From Cherax quadricarinatus (Eukaryota; Arthropoda; Malacostraca; Decapoda; Parastacidae), in contig NC_091321.1 of assembly GCF_038502225.1 (NCBI RefSeq), forward strand, positions 36,214,048 to 36,278,047: a stretch of DNA of 64,000 bases, given 5' to 3'. The notes beneath the pieces are model-generated. The model was not told where the DNA came from. It saw only the letters and a program-made list of their open reading frames with translations, and did no database searches. The position numbers and the translations under genes were made by a program. How positions within the stretch are numbered: the first letter of the stretch is position 1; each line of letters starts with the position of its first letter. Positions 47,619 to 58,686 of this stretch are shown piece by piece.

Positions 47619-48304
47619 GTTTGCAATCGTGTCATTACGATTTCTTGAGTCACTTTGTAAATATATTGTCATTACAGAACAAAAAAAGTTAAAAATTATC
47701 ATAGGCCTATCAGTACTTATTGATAAAAATTATAAAATAATCCTTTGCAATTATTCCACAAAAAAGTCTGAACATCAAGAAACAATCTCAGTCACTGATG
47801 TTCAACAACACAGATAATTTTGGGTAATCCAAGATACGATGTATACTATAACACCAACTTATGTTATATTTATTTACTATGGTCACAATGGGTCACTTAT
47901 CTGGGAGTAATTAAAAAAAGAATATTCATTATAGGAGAAAAAATCAGAAAAGTCCATTCCAAATATATGAATGGATCTTCTTAGATTTTTATCTTGCTTG
48001 ACTGAATGTTGAAATTAGACTAAACATAAATGCACAAAAACTTACGTACACCCGCAGTGTGCTGTTATTCTACCTTTATGATAGTTACATAGAGACTGAA
48101 TTTCTTGCCACAAGTGATGAAATCTGTCAGCATCAGCTGAGAGACTTCATAAGGGCAAGACGGAAAGGTGGGAGAGAGGGATGAAAGGTAAATTGGCAAG
48201 GCGATGATTAATTTATAGAATATTCATATAAAAACACTGACATATCCTGGGATTAGTGACACAATACAATGGAAAATATTAAGTTATTTTCATTTTGATT
48301 TCAG
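47619..48304. other. Upstream region of the P450 gene
   Basis: AT-rich, with no ORF or repeat recognised. It ends with a pyrimidine-rich tract and AG (TTTTGATTTCAG at 48,293-48,304) just before the P450 start codon. This looks like a 3' splice site, so a non-coding 5' exon may lie further upstream. Confidence 0.4.
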
Positions 48305-48305
48305 G

Positions 48306-48485
48306 ATGGGAATAGAGGTGTGGTTGTTGGTGGCTGGAGTAGTGATGGCAGCTTGGGCATACTCCCGCTGGCGCCACAGCTACTGGTCGTCTCGAGGAGT
48401 CTCAACCCCTCCTTATCTTCCCTTCCTCGGACATATGCACAAGCTTTTATCGTCTTCCCAGTCTCGATGGCTTTATTTCGACGAG
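48306..48485 (+). CDS. P450 exon 1 (membrane anchor and Pro hinge)
   Basis: 60 codons from ATG. Hydrophobic segment WLLVAGVVMAAWAYS, then basic and Pro-rich residues, ending ...SRWLYFDE. The donor is GAG|GTCTGT, a less typical GT donor, phase 0. Confidence 0.8.
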
Positions 48486-51400
48486 GTCTGTACTTGCTAC
48501 TTAATGATCTTCATCTAAATCCTTGTCAAGGCTTTTGATGCAAGATCTATTACATATTTTGGTAATGCATTTTGTTGTTTTAAATATACAAAAAACATTT
48601 AGGAATTTTAATTCTTGTTATAATCATAACGAAACACTAAACGCTTAAGGATCATACAGGGCAGTAAGGTGTGAGAATGGTGGTTAATGCGCTCACATTA
48701 TGATGATAACCTTTTTCCAGGTGTATCAAAAGTTTGGAGGTTCAACACTCAGTGGACTGTATGAGCTGTTTCGTCCTGTTCTCATGATTGGCGATCCTGA
48801 ACTGCTCAAAAACATATTCGTTAAGGATTTTGATCATTTTGTGGACCGTCGAAAGTTTCTAGCTGAAGAAGGAAGCATTTCAAACATAATGCTGAGTAAC
48901 ATGACCGGAGATGAGTGGAAGACTCTCCGGGGAATCATGAGTCCCACTTTCACGTCTGGCAAGATGCGCTCCATGTTTCCTCTGATCTGTGAGAAGGCCG
49001 ATGCTCTTGTTTCTTTTTCTCTTAAAGAAGCAGCTAACAAACCTTTTGTTGATATGAAGGTAAACTTTGCAAGGTTTACTATGGATACTATTGCTTCCTG
49101 TGCTTTTGGTATTGAATGTAATTCTTTTAAGAGCGAGGTGCCAGAGTTTTCCAAATATGCTGAAATGTTTTTTAATTTTCCCTTTTTAAGGATCATAAAA
49201 ATTACTCTTTTTAACATTTTCCCGAAGATTGGTAATGCCTTGGGAATCAAAATAGATTCACCAGCCATAGGTTTTTTCTCGAATGTTGTAGAAGAGACAA
49301 TTGCAGCCAGAAATACAGGACAAAGACGGGGTGATTACTTGGACTTGCTCTTGGACGCTCGAGCTGATGTTAACCATCCCATCATTACTGACACATCAAC
49401 TGTCCCACACAACCAGTCCACCACTACCCAGGACCGTACTGCCCAGGAGACCATCATTACTGACACATCAACTGTCCCACACAACCAGTCCACCACTACC
49501 CAGGACCGTACTGCCCAGGAGACCATCATTACTGACACATCAACTGTCCCACACAACCAGTCCACCACTACCCAGGACCAAACTGCCCAGGAGACCATCA
49601 ACCACGACTCTTCTGTCACTAACGTTAACAACATTCCCATCGCTCAATCAAAGCAAGGTCAGTGATGATACATTATCATTATTTTTTGGTTTACTCCCAA
49701 AAAAGTGTGGTATTTAAAAATGCAATATCATGTGAAGTTCTAAACCCTTGTGGAACATTATATATAAGAGTTCCATTAAGTTAAAGTTAGATGTTTCGAC
49801 AATCATCGATAACACATTTATTAGCCATTCGATCTGAATTTGTGAATATTCTTCTTGGGATCAAAAAAACATATTGTATAGTAAAATCTGACACAGTTAA
49901 AATATATATTCATTATTTTCGATCGTATAATTAAATTAAGTGGTCATGATCGATTTTCCCTATAATATTGAGGCGTATCCCATGGTATGTTGTTTCTTTG
50001 AGAATCCCAGCCCACCAACCCACCAGCCCACCAGCCCATCAACCCACCAAATGGTTACACAATATTATAGCCTAACTTGAAGCAATATTGTGTTACGTTA
50101 AAATACATAGTTAAAGCAATCATTGTGATCCAATGTTTGGAAATTATGTTAGAATTGAATTTCACGTCAGTCTTAATTCCTCCTTAAGATATGATCTGCT
50201 ACGATTCCTATATAGTAGGGCCCCACTTATACGGCAGGTTAGGTTCCTGGCTACTGCCGGAAAGCAGACATCGCCGTAAAACAGAACACCATTTGTTTCC
50301 ACTTTTAAATGTCAGATAATAAGTTTACACTAACATATATTAAGTTAGCAAAAGAATAATAAAACAAAAAAAAGTAAAATACACACACAATACACTCATA
50401 ACTTACCTCAAAATATTTGTAGTCTTAATGTAGGGTGAGAAGTGAATAGTGTATATTGTGGTAGGTATGGTAGCCAGCCAGTCCACCCCACCCCACCCCA
50501 CCCACACAAAATAATTGAAAGAGGAATAGAGTGATAAAATGCATATAGTGTACACTCATTACTTACCTTAAAATAGTTGTAGTCTTAATGATCTTAATAT
50601 AGAGTGCAAGTAGAGTAGGTAGGTATCGAATAGTGTTTAAGTATCGTAATCCCATCTGGACACCCCACCCATATATTAAATATCACGCATTTGAAGCGCC
50701 TAGAATGATAAAATGCATACACAGTACGCTCATTACTTACCTTAAAATATTTGTAGTCATAATGTAGCGTGAGATTAAACGAATAAACGAAAGAGAAAGA
50801 GAGACAGAGAGAATGAGTACAGGAGAGAGGACAGCGCGAGTTATGTAAACAAACCAGCCAGACACATATGGTTTTAGTTCATTCCGCAAGTCGACTACAA
50901 AAATATTTCATATTTATGTTAATTTATTGTACTGTGGTATATTAATCATGTTTATATGTTACATAGTGTGTTTATTATATAATTTTGATAAAAAAATGGA
51001 TTAAGCAATATATCTACATTAAGTAACGTTTTATATAACATTTAATGTGCCTCACTCTGACTTTTTTGGGTTGTTAGGTTCCCTACACATATGCTGTTAT
51101 GTGTAAGTATATTTAGGTACAGGTACACATAAGTATAATTATCAGGGTATATATAAAATAAGCAATTGCTTTAAAACACTTGAAATTCTGGAAAATTTCC
51201 AGACATAATAGAGATGTGTTAACGGAGAATGTAAACAAACAGGGTGGGATGCGCCGTATTTGAAAGACCGCTCGCCATATAGCAAATTTTGGTCATAATA
51301 TGTAATCGCTGTATTAGCGGAACGCCGTAAAGCGGGGCCTATGATATTTTATTTTTACTTTTTCTCTTTTTAGTGAAAAGTAATCGTGATGATAAAATAG

Positions 51401-51783
51401 AAACACTGGATAATAGTTTAAATAGTGTAATTATTTAATATCTTGCTTGAGCTAGAAAATTTGGATCTGATGAAACATAGTTTATAACAAGTTTATAATT
51501 TGTTTGTAAAATATACATTAACCATCATAACTAATAGCATAAATAAGTTATCATATCATTACAGTGTTGACCAACAAAAGCATTGTGGCACAGAGTGTGT
51601 TGTTCCTTGTCGCTGGCTACGAAACCACGGCGGCTACTCTGGCCTTCTTATCATTCCAACTGGCCAAGCATCCCATACATCAGCAGCGTCTCCGTGAGGA
51701 GATAAAGCAGATTATTCACGAATATGGTGATATTACCTACCAGGGCATCATGGAAGCCAAACTTCTCGACGCTTGTCTCATGG
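48306..51783 (+). CDS. Cytochrome P450, CYP3-clan-like, 5' three coding exons (3' part not found)
   Basis: Microsomal heme-thiolate monooxygenase of xenobiotic, steroid or lipid oxidation. The exons are 48,306-48,485, 48,721-49,657 and 51,565-51,783, with GT/AG borders and compatible phases (0, 1, 1). They give an N-terminal membrane anchor (about residues 4-20), a Pro-rich hinge (STPPYLPFLGH), and the C-helix WKTLR in EWKTLRGIMSPTFTSGKM, a sequence style of the CYP3 clan. The I-helix AGYETT oxygen-binding motif is in exon 3. The last exon ends ...LLDACLM+G, where the K-helix ExxR exon should follow. No ExxR, PERF or FxxGxxxCxG sequence was found downstream, so the gene either continues past a very long transposon-filled intron, leaves the window, or is truncated. 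Confidence 0.87.
48721..49657 (+). CDS. P450 exon 2 (B-C helices to the H/I linker)
   Basis: The acceptor is TTTTTCCAG|GTGTATC. 937 nt encode VYQKFGGST through LMIGDPELLKNIFVKDF, the C-helix, DTIASCAFGIECNSF, and DYLDLLLDAR. A Thr/Ser/Gln-rich insert made of three 24-residue repeats follows. The donor is CAAG|GTCAGT, phase 1. Confidence 0.85.
49381..49596 (+). repeat. In-frame coding minisatellite, 3 x 72 bp, in P450 exon 2
   Basis: Three consecutive 72-bp copies (49,381, 49,453, 49,525) encode IITDTSTVPHNQSTTTQD plus (R/Q)TAQET. They are almost identical at DNA level, so the expansion is recent. They lie just before the I-helix exon, in the H-I linker of variable length. A 3n period preserves the reading frame. 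Confidence 0.93.
49658..51564 (+). other. P450 intron 2, largely occupied by a DNA element
   Basis: 1,907 bp. 49,658-50,212 is AT-rich with a short CCCACCAACCCACCAG-type repeat near 50,005-50,050. 50,213-51,344 is the pogo-like element. The acceptor is ATCATTACAG at 51,555-51,564. Confidence 0.7.
50213..51344. mobile_element. Pogo/Tc1-mariner-like non-autonomous DNA element
   Basis: The left end TAGTAGGGCCCCACTTATAC and the right end (reverse complement TCATAGGCCCCGCTTTACGG) form imperfect terminal inverted repeats. TA lies just outside each end (50,211-50,212 and 51,345-51,346). A second copy with the cleaner end CAGTAGGGCCCCACTTA is at 60,333. The interior has about three subrepeats of roughly 170 bp containing CACTCATTACTTACCT and AAATATTTGTAGTCTTAATG. 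No transposase ORF. The superfamily call rests on the TA and the terminal style only. Confidence 0.65.
51565..51783 (+). CDS. P450 exon 3 (I helix)
   Basis: The acceptor is TTACAG|TGTTGACC. 219 nt encode LTNKSIVAQSVLFLVAGYET and onward to KLLDACLM. AGYETT is the conserved oxygen-activation motif. The donor is ATGG|GTGAGA, phase 1, so the next exon should begin with two bases completing a Glu (ETLR) if the family pattern holds. Confidence 0.88.
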
Positions 51784-51869
51784 GTGAGATCCTGCTTTAG
51801 GGAATCATGGAACATGTGGGGTTTAAACCTTGGCTCTAATGAGATTCATCTGTGGTCACAGACTGGCCA

Positions 51870-52045
51870 ATACTAACTTACCTTTGGTGTTTAGAAATGT
51901 AGCTAGCTGAATGAGTCCTATTAAAGCCAGCTGGTCCAGTTATTAGCGCACTGGCTAGTGAGTTTCAGGACGTACTTGCCATGGGTTCAAACCCCACTCC
52001 TTCCGTGATTTGTTTGTAATCGTGTAATTAACATTTCCTAAACCT
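51870..52045 (+). mobile_element. Diverged tRNA-like SINE copy
   Basis: TAGCTAGCTGAATGAGTCCT, AGCCAGCTGGTCCAGTTATT, GGGTTCAAACCCCACTCC and TTTGTTTGTAATCGTG match, in order, one arm and the right flank of the palindrome at 47,333-47,640. It is old, with many substitutions. Confidence 0.6.
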
Positions 52046-52320
52046 TACCTTAGTGTAGAGTTAAGGATGTCGGTCAGATGTAAAATGGAAATTGTGTGTC
52101 AGTATTGTCATAACTGTTGATATGTCAGACGTGCATTAACTACTTATTTCTTGTTTATAACTCAAATATCGAGAGACGACCTAGTAATAATTTAGCATTA
52201 CAACATAATTTATCGCTTCAACATTATCTTGTCAGCACCATTCTCCCGCTGTATCTCTATTATTTTCCTTGATATTAGGAAATGATAGATTAGATAGGTA
52301 ATGTTTTGATCAGCTTATGT
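52046..52320. other. No recognisable feature
   Basis: AT-rich sequence between a SINE copy and the TTAGG-like tract. No further P450 exon was seen. Confidence 0.4.
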
Positions 52321-52617
52321 AATGTTGGGTTATGTTAGGTTAGATAAGTTGCGTTAGGTTAGGTTAGATAAGTTTGGTTTGGTTAGATAAGTTGGGTTAG
52401 GTTAAGTAAGGTTAGGTTAGGTTAGATAAGGTTGGGTTAGGTTAAGTAAGGTTAGGTTAAGTTAGGTTAGATAAGGTTGAGTTAGGTTATATAAGGTTAG
52501 GTTAGGTTGAGTTAGGTTGATTCAGGGTAAGTTATTTTAGAGGTTAGGTTAGGTTAAGTTAGGTTAGGTTGAGTTAGGTTAGATAAGGTTATTTTAGGTT
52601 AGATAAGGTTAGGTTAC
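52321..52617 (+). repeat. Degenerate (TTAGG)n tract, interstitial telomere-like
   Basis: Runs of GGTTAGGTTAGGTT are interspersed with TTAGATAAGG, TTAAG and TTGAG variants. TTAGG is the ancestral arthropod telomere repeat. This tract is short, impure and far from a contig end. It could be a telomere-healing relic or simply a simple repeat of the same composition. Confidence 0.75.
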
Positions 52618-52795
52618 AACGGAAAAACAATTATAAAATAAAATGCGATAATAAAGTGTACCGAGCGAACAGAAAACGGTCAGTCACTACACACTGCTGA
52701 TGTACAACAGTCATAGTTCAACTGTTCCAGACTCCATCAACAGTAACCCATCTGATTATTTAGACAACAGTGCTATGATGTCTATGGTTAAGTGT
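52618..52795. other. No recognisable feature
   Basis: Short unassigned stretch. Confidence 0.3.
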
Positions 52796-53052
52796 CAGTA
52801 GCTCCGTTGCTAGCGCACTCAGCTCACACAATTAAGTTCGTGGTTCGATCCCCGGTACGGATGGAAACAATAGGATGAAATTCCTTAAGACACCTTCTGT
52901 CCACATTCACCTAACAGGAAAATAGGTCCCTGGTTGTTAGTTGACTGGTGTGAGTCGCATCCTGGAGACTCAATTCTCTGCGTAATAAGCTGCTTTCAAT
53001 ATAGAAGTATGTCACTGATATCAGCTAGGCCTGTAAACTTATAGAAATAAAG

Positions 53053-53096
<44 letters not shown>

Positions 53097-53098
53097 GA
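52796..53098 (+). mobile_element. tRNA-derived SINE with (ATT)n tail
   Basis: Head AGTAGCTCCGTTGCTAGCGC with B box GGTTCGATCCCCGG. Body TGTTAGTTGACTGGTGTGAG and TCGCATCCTGGAGACTC. Tail GATATCAGCTAGGCCTGTAA, then AATAAAGATTATTATT running into (ATT)n to 53,098. Same family as 8,034-8,346. Confidence 0.85.
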
Positions 53099-53469
53099 TT
53101 ATTTAGAGGGGAAGCCGCGGTGCAAGTATTGAGAAAGGGGCACTGCCGAAGGACTACTGATCTTTTCTCTGCCCATCTTTTGTATAAACAAGACATTGAC
53201 AGTACACGAGCACACACAAGGACTGGTAGTCCTCAAGTGCTCATGTCTCGCACTACAACCACTCTAACTTTACTCTGCTTGTATTAAATATACTGGTTCT
53301 TCATCACTGTGTACTGAGTGAAGAAGTTTGAGCCACAGGTGAAACATCTCAATGTATTTACTTTGTCAATACTGTCTGATCCAAGGAGTTGCAGTGTAAG
53401 ACAGTGAGTTGGTATTTACCTCGGGGTCTTCAGCGAGAGATATTGAGCTTGTAGTCTGAATGATTCTCT
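53099..53469. other. No confident feature
   Basis: Mixed sequence. A minus-strand 73-codon ORF ends in poly-Asn encoded by the SINE tail and is not supported as a gene. Confidence 0.35.
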
Positions 53470-55653
53470 AACTAATGTAACACAGAAAGTGTCTTACACT
53501 GAGTGTAGCAACATGCTGGTGGTCACACTAATGTAACACAACAAGTGTCTTACACTGAGTGTAGCAACATGCTGGTGGTCACACTAATGTAACACAACAA
53601 GTGTCTTACACTGAGTGTAGCAACATGCTGGTGGTCACACTAATGTAACACAACAAGTGTCTTACACTGAGTGTAGCAACATGCTGGTGGTCACACTAAT
53701 GTAACACAACAAGTGTCTTACACTGAGTGTAGCAACATGCTGGTGGTCACACTAATGTAACACAACAAGTGTCTTACACTGAGTGTAGCAACATGCTGGT
53801 GGTCACACTAATGTAACACAACAAGTGTCTTACACTGAGTGTAGCAACATGCTGGTGGTCACACTAATGTAACACAGCAAGTGTCTTACACTGAGTGTAG
53901 CAACATGCTGGTGGTCACACTAATGTAACTCAGAAAGTGTCTTACACTGAGTGTAGCAACATGCTGGTGGTCACACTAATGTAACTCAGAAAGTGTCTTA
54001 CACTGAGTGTAGCAACATGCTGGTCACACTAATGTAACACAAAGTGTCTTACACTGAGTGTAGCAACATGCTGGTGGTCACACTAATGTAACAGAAAGTG
54101 TCTTACACTGGGTGTAGCAACATGCTGGTGGTCACACTAATGTAACACAGAAAGTGTCTTACACTGAGTGTAGCAACATGTTGGTAGTCACACTAATGTA
54201 ACACAACAAGTGTCTTACACTGAGTGTAGGAGCATACTGGTGGTCACACTAATGTAAGACAGGAGGTGTCTTACACTGAGTGTAGCAACATGCTGGTGGT
54301 CACACTAATGTAACACAACAAGTGTCTTACACTGAGTGTAGCAACATGCTGGTGGTCACACTAATGTAACACAACAAGTGTCTTACACTGAGTGTAGCAA
54401 CATGCTGGTTGTCACACTAATGTAACACAGCAAGTGTCTTACACTGAGTGTAGCAACATGCTGGTGGTCACACTAATGTAACACAGCAAGTGTCTTACAC
54501 TGAGTGTAGCAACATGCTGGTCACACTAATGTAACACAAAGTGTCTTACACTGAGTGTAGCAACATGCTGGTGGTCACACTAATGTAACACAGAAAGTGT
54601 CTTACACTGAGTGTAGCAACATGTTGGTGGTCACACTAATGTAACACAACAAGTGTCTTACACTGAGTGTAGGAGCATACTGGTGGTCACACTAATGTAA
54701 GACAGGAGGTGTCTTACACTGAGTGTAGCAACATGCTGGTGGTCACACTAATATAACACAACAAGTGTCTTACACTGAGTGTAGCAACATACTGGCGGTC
54801 ACACTAATGTAAGACAGGAGGTGTCTTACACTGAGTGTATCAACATGCTGGTGGTCACACTAATATAACACAACAAGTGTCTTACACTGAGTGTAGTAGC
54901 ATGCTGATGGTCACACTAATATAACACAAACGTCATACACTGAGTGTAGCAACATGCTGGTGGTCACACTAATGTAACACAGAAAGTGCCTTACACTGAG
55001 TGTAGCAACATGCTGTTGGTCACACTAATGTAACACAGAAAGTGTCTTACACTGAGTGTAGCAGCATGCTGGTGGTCACACTAATGTAACACAGAAAGTG
55101 TCTTACACTGAGTGTAGCAACATGCTGGTGGTCACACTAATGTAACACAGAAAGTGTCTTACACTGAGTGTAGCAACATGCTGGTGGTCACACTAATGTA
55201 ACACAGAAAGTGTCTTACACTGAGTGTAGCAGCATGCTGGTGGTCACACTAATGTAACACAGAAAGTGTCTTACACTGAGTGTAGCAACATGCTGGTGGT
55301 CACACTAATGTAACACAGAAAGTGTCTTACACTGAGTGTAGCAACATGCTGGTGGTCACACTAATGTAACACAACAAGTGTCTTATACTGAGTGTAGCAG
55401 CATGCTGATGGTCACACTAATATAACACAAGTGTCTTACACTGAGTGTAAAAACATGCTGGTGGTCACACTAATGTAACACAATAAGTGTGTTACACTGA
55501 GTGTAGCAGCATGCTGATGGTCACACTAATATAACACAACAAGTGTCTTACAGTGAGTGTAGCAACATGCTGGTGGTCACACTAATGTAACACAGAAAGT
55601 GTCTTACACTGAGTGTAGCAGCATGCTGGTGGTCGCACTAATGTGCAGCAACA
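53470..55653. repeat. 56-bp minisatellite (about 39 copies)
   Basis: The unit reads AGTGTCTTACACTGAGTGTA, then GCAACATGCTGGTGGTCACA, then CTAATGTAACACA(A/G)(C/A)A. Each unit contains the short dyad TACACT-G-AGTGTA. Variants (GGAGCATACTGG, AAGACAGGAGGTG, the shortened GCTGGTCACAC) recur in groups, again suggesting multi-unit amplification. Its stops prevent long ORFs. Confidence 0.95.
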
Positions 55654-58650
55654 GCCTGGTTGCCTGGTCAACCAGGCTGTTGTTGCTGGAGGCCCGCTGC
55701 CCCACCTTTCCATCACAGTGTATTTGATCTGGCACCTTACGTGGAGCTTACCTGGAGAGGGTTTCGGTGGTGAACGCCCCTACGGCCCGGTCTGAGACCA
55801 GGCCTCATCCAGGTGAAGATACCTGTCTAGTTTTTTCTTGAAGGCTTCTTCTACACTTGTTCCAGCCGTGTTTCTGAAACCTTCTGGTAAGATGTTGAAT
55901 AGTTTCGGGCCGCGAATGTTGATACGGTGTTTCCTTAATGTGACCACAGCACCCCTGCTCTTCATTGGATTTATTTTGCACTTACTCCCATATCTCTCAC
56001 TCCAGTACGCTGTTATGGCAGTGTGGAGATATGGTATCAGGCTCTCGATTCATTTCCAGATACATGTATATTATCATGTAACTCTCCTCCGCTACAGTAA
56101 GTACATGTTCAAGATAGTTCCCAGTAATTTAAGTGCTTTACTAACTATGTGGGCCGTAAACGATCTCTGTATTTGTTCCAGGTCTGATGTTTCTCCCGCC
56201 TTGAACGGGTCCGTCAGTAGTGAGCAATATTCCTAATGATGAAGCACTAGCGATTTGAAGAGTGTTACTATTGGCATTATTTCCTTTCTTTTGAAAGTTC
56301 TCAGTACCCACCTTATCAACCTCCTGGCTGTCGTTATCTTTATCATATTATGTTCTTTGAAATAAAGATCACCTGACTTAATTATTACAATCTTTTACGT
56401 GTACCTTTGGTTCTAGTTGGTGATGCTCTTGAAATTAGTAAACAGTGTTCTTTTTGAGTTCTTCGTTCTTTCCATACCTAAGCATCTGGAACCTATCACC
56501 AATGAACGTCATATTGTTCTCTACTGCCCACTTAAATATCGTTAGGTAAGACACATATGCAACAGTTAGGTATCTTTATTCTTACCTAACAACCTGTCGG
56601 TATTTTATATCATTTTGATGTTCACTTAAATATCCTTCTTATTTCTTCTTGTAATTTTCACTGTCTTTTACCGTAGTGACTTTTATGCATATTATAGTGT
56701 CAGCAGAAAATGATCATATAAAAATGTGATGGGTGTTTTTATCTATGCTATGGGGAAGAGAAACAACAGAGGTGCCAGGACACTGCCTTGTGGAACTTAG
56801 CTTTTTACCTCGCTGAAGCTGGAGTTTGCTCTGTTTACTACAACTTTTTGTGTTGTGTGTTGGGAACTCGAATATCCATCTGCCTATTTTCCCTTCATTT
56901 TGTGCGCTATCACTCCATGATCGCATTTATCAAACGCCTTTGCAAAATCTGTGTAAATCACATCTGCGCTTTGGTCTTCTTCTTATGCCTCTTTAATTCT
57001 GTCATAGTGGTATAGCAGCTGTGACTGGCATGATCGTCCAGCTGCATAACTATGCTGGTTTCTGTTATGCAGGTTGTGCTGGTCCATGAAATTTGTAATC
57101 TGCCGTCTCATCACTTTTTCGAAGATTTTTTATGATGTGAGAAGTGTGGTTTGCAATTTTTTAGCTAGTGTGCTACTACCTCCCTTACTTAGGGGAGCTG
57201 TGTCTGAACTCTTTAAGGTTTCCGGTATTTCACCTAGATCTAGGCTTATTCTTCAAAGTATCCTGAGGGCTCATGCTAGTGTTACTTTGTACTTCTTTAT
57301 AAACAGAGCATTCCATGAATCTGGCCTAGTGTTATCCATTTCTTTTTCAAAATCTGTGGAATTTGTACTAATGTTAGTCTGCGCGGCCTTCTGCTAGAGT
57401 GAAAAATGTTTCTGCATTCTCTGCCTTGCTGTCATTTAGTGAGTCGCTGAACACCGACTCATGCTGTTCTTTTAGGATTTCACTCATTTCCTGTTCACCA
57501 TCAGTATACGAACCTCCTCTCAATAATGGTCCACATGGATTTTTCATAGGAATAGAAATATTTTGGGTTTCCTGCAATATCCTGTATGGCCTTTTGTTCC
57601 CTTTGTACTCCTTCTGATGTTATGACATCGAAAGTTTTATGTCTCAGTGATCTCTCGGCAAAGTCTATCTTTCCTCTGCTGGGACATATTTGTGTTTTTA
57701 AGTAATTCAATAACCCGTTTCCTTCTTCTGTGCCAACTCCTACGCTCTCTCTCTATATCTGATCTTCTGGGTTTCGTCAATGGTACATGTTTATTACATA
57801 CCTTGTATACTTCTAAATTCAGTTTCTTTAGGCACTGGTAGGGATTTAGGGTGTTTCATGTCTGATAGTTCTTGAATTATTTTTTCCAGTCAATTCTATG
57901 GTTGTTGAAATTAAACTTACTGAACATCCCGTGTCTAACATTAGTGCTGCAGTTCCCTATCCCTGAGTTAATACTCGTTTGTATTTCTATGATGTTTTGG
58001 TCAGAGTATATTTATTGTCTTTGAGTAGTTCCTCGTTGTTTGTTAATACAATATCCAGGGTATTTTCATTTATAGCAGATCAGTTATCTGTTGGTTCAAT
58101 CATACTTTTCACAAAGCTTCATTAATTCCCTGGTAAGTGCCTGTTGAGCTAGGGTGCTTCCAGGAGACGTTTCTGGTATAACATTGCGTTGCTCCATCTT
58201 CCATTTTACATGAGGGAGATTAAAATCTCAGAGGAGTATAATATTTTGTGTGGGATTTTCTATCCTATCCAGACAGCTATCTACCTTCTTTAACTGATCT
58301 GTGAATTCTTCAGCAGTTGCTGATTGTGGTTTATATAATAGAATAATAACCAAATTCCTATTTTCAACTTTAATGCCTCGAATTTCTACTGTTGCACAGA
58401 ATTTTTACTGTTGCACAGAACTGCTGAATTCGTTGAATTCAGCAGTTCTGTGCAACAGAAAGTATCTTTTACATAAAGTCCTACTTCTCCTCGTGACCTT
58501 TTAATTCTATCACATCGATACATGTTATATTTTTGTATCTTTATCTCTCCGTCCAAAATATTCCTTGTGTATGTTTCTGTAAATGCTCCAAACATGGCAT
58601 TTACTTCTGAGAGGAGCCCACTAATATAACTTTGTCGTTATCATTTTGAT
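55654..58650 (-). mobile_element. Decayed CR1/Rex-like LINE, minus strand
   Basis: The minus-strand order is endonuclease (58,640 to about 57,900: MYRCDRIKRSRGEVGLYVKD, later RDFNLPHVKW), linker (57,750-57,370: GEQEMSEILKEQHESVFS), then reverse transcriptase (57,350 to about 56,500). RT motifs include IPETLKSSDTAPLSKGGSS, FEKVMRRQITNFMDQHNL, VIYTDFAKAFDKCDHGVI and VPQGSVLAPLLFL. The C-terminus (55,965-55,780) reads GPKLFNILPEGFRNTAG. The YADD-equivalent motif is lost, reading SADT near 56,690. Many stops and frameshifts are present. The 3' end (about 55,665-55,700) carries a small hairpin with arms AACAGCCTGGTTG. The terminal 60-70 bp are shared with the SINE at 2,536-2,772. Confidence 0.85.
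58408..58458. repeat. Perfect 24-bp inverted repeat, 3-nt loop
   Basis: 58,408-58,431 and 58,435-58,458 are exact reverse complements separated by GTT. The arm contains TTGCACAGAACTGCTGAATT. A partial direct copy of the arm (GTTGCACAGAATTTT) lies just upstream at 58,391. It interrupts the endonuclease region of the LINE. Confidence 0.95.
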
Positions 58651-58686
58651 TTCAAACCCTGAATGTTTGCTAAGAAGAAGCAGGAT

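Noticed and set aside
49301..49717. Alternative-frame ORFs across P450 exon 2 (both strands)
   Set aside because: Shadows created by the 72-bp in-frame repeat; the P450 frame has the conserved motifs.
55838..58504. Several 60-130 codon plus-strand ORFs in 55.8-58.5 kb
   Set aside because: Antisense shadows of the decayed minus-strand LINE.
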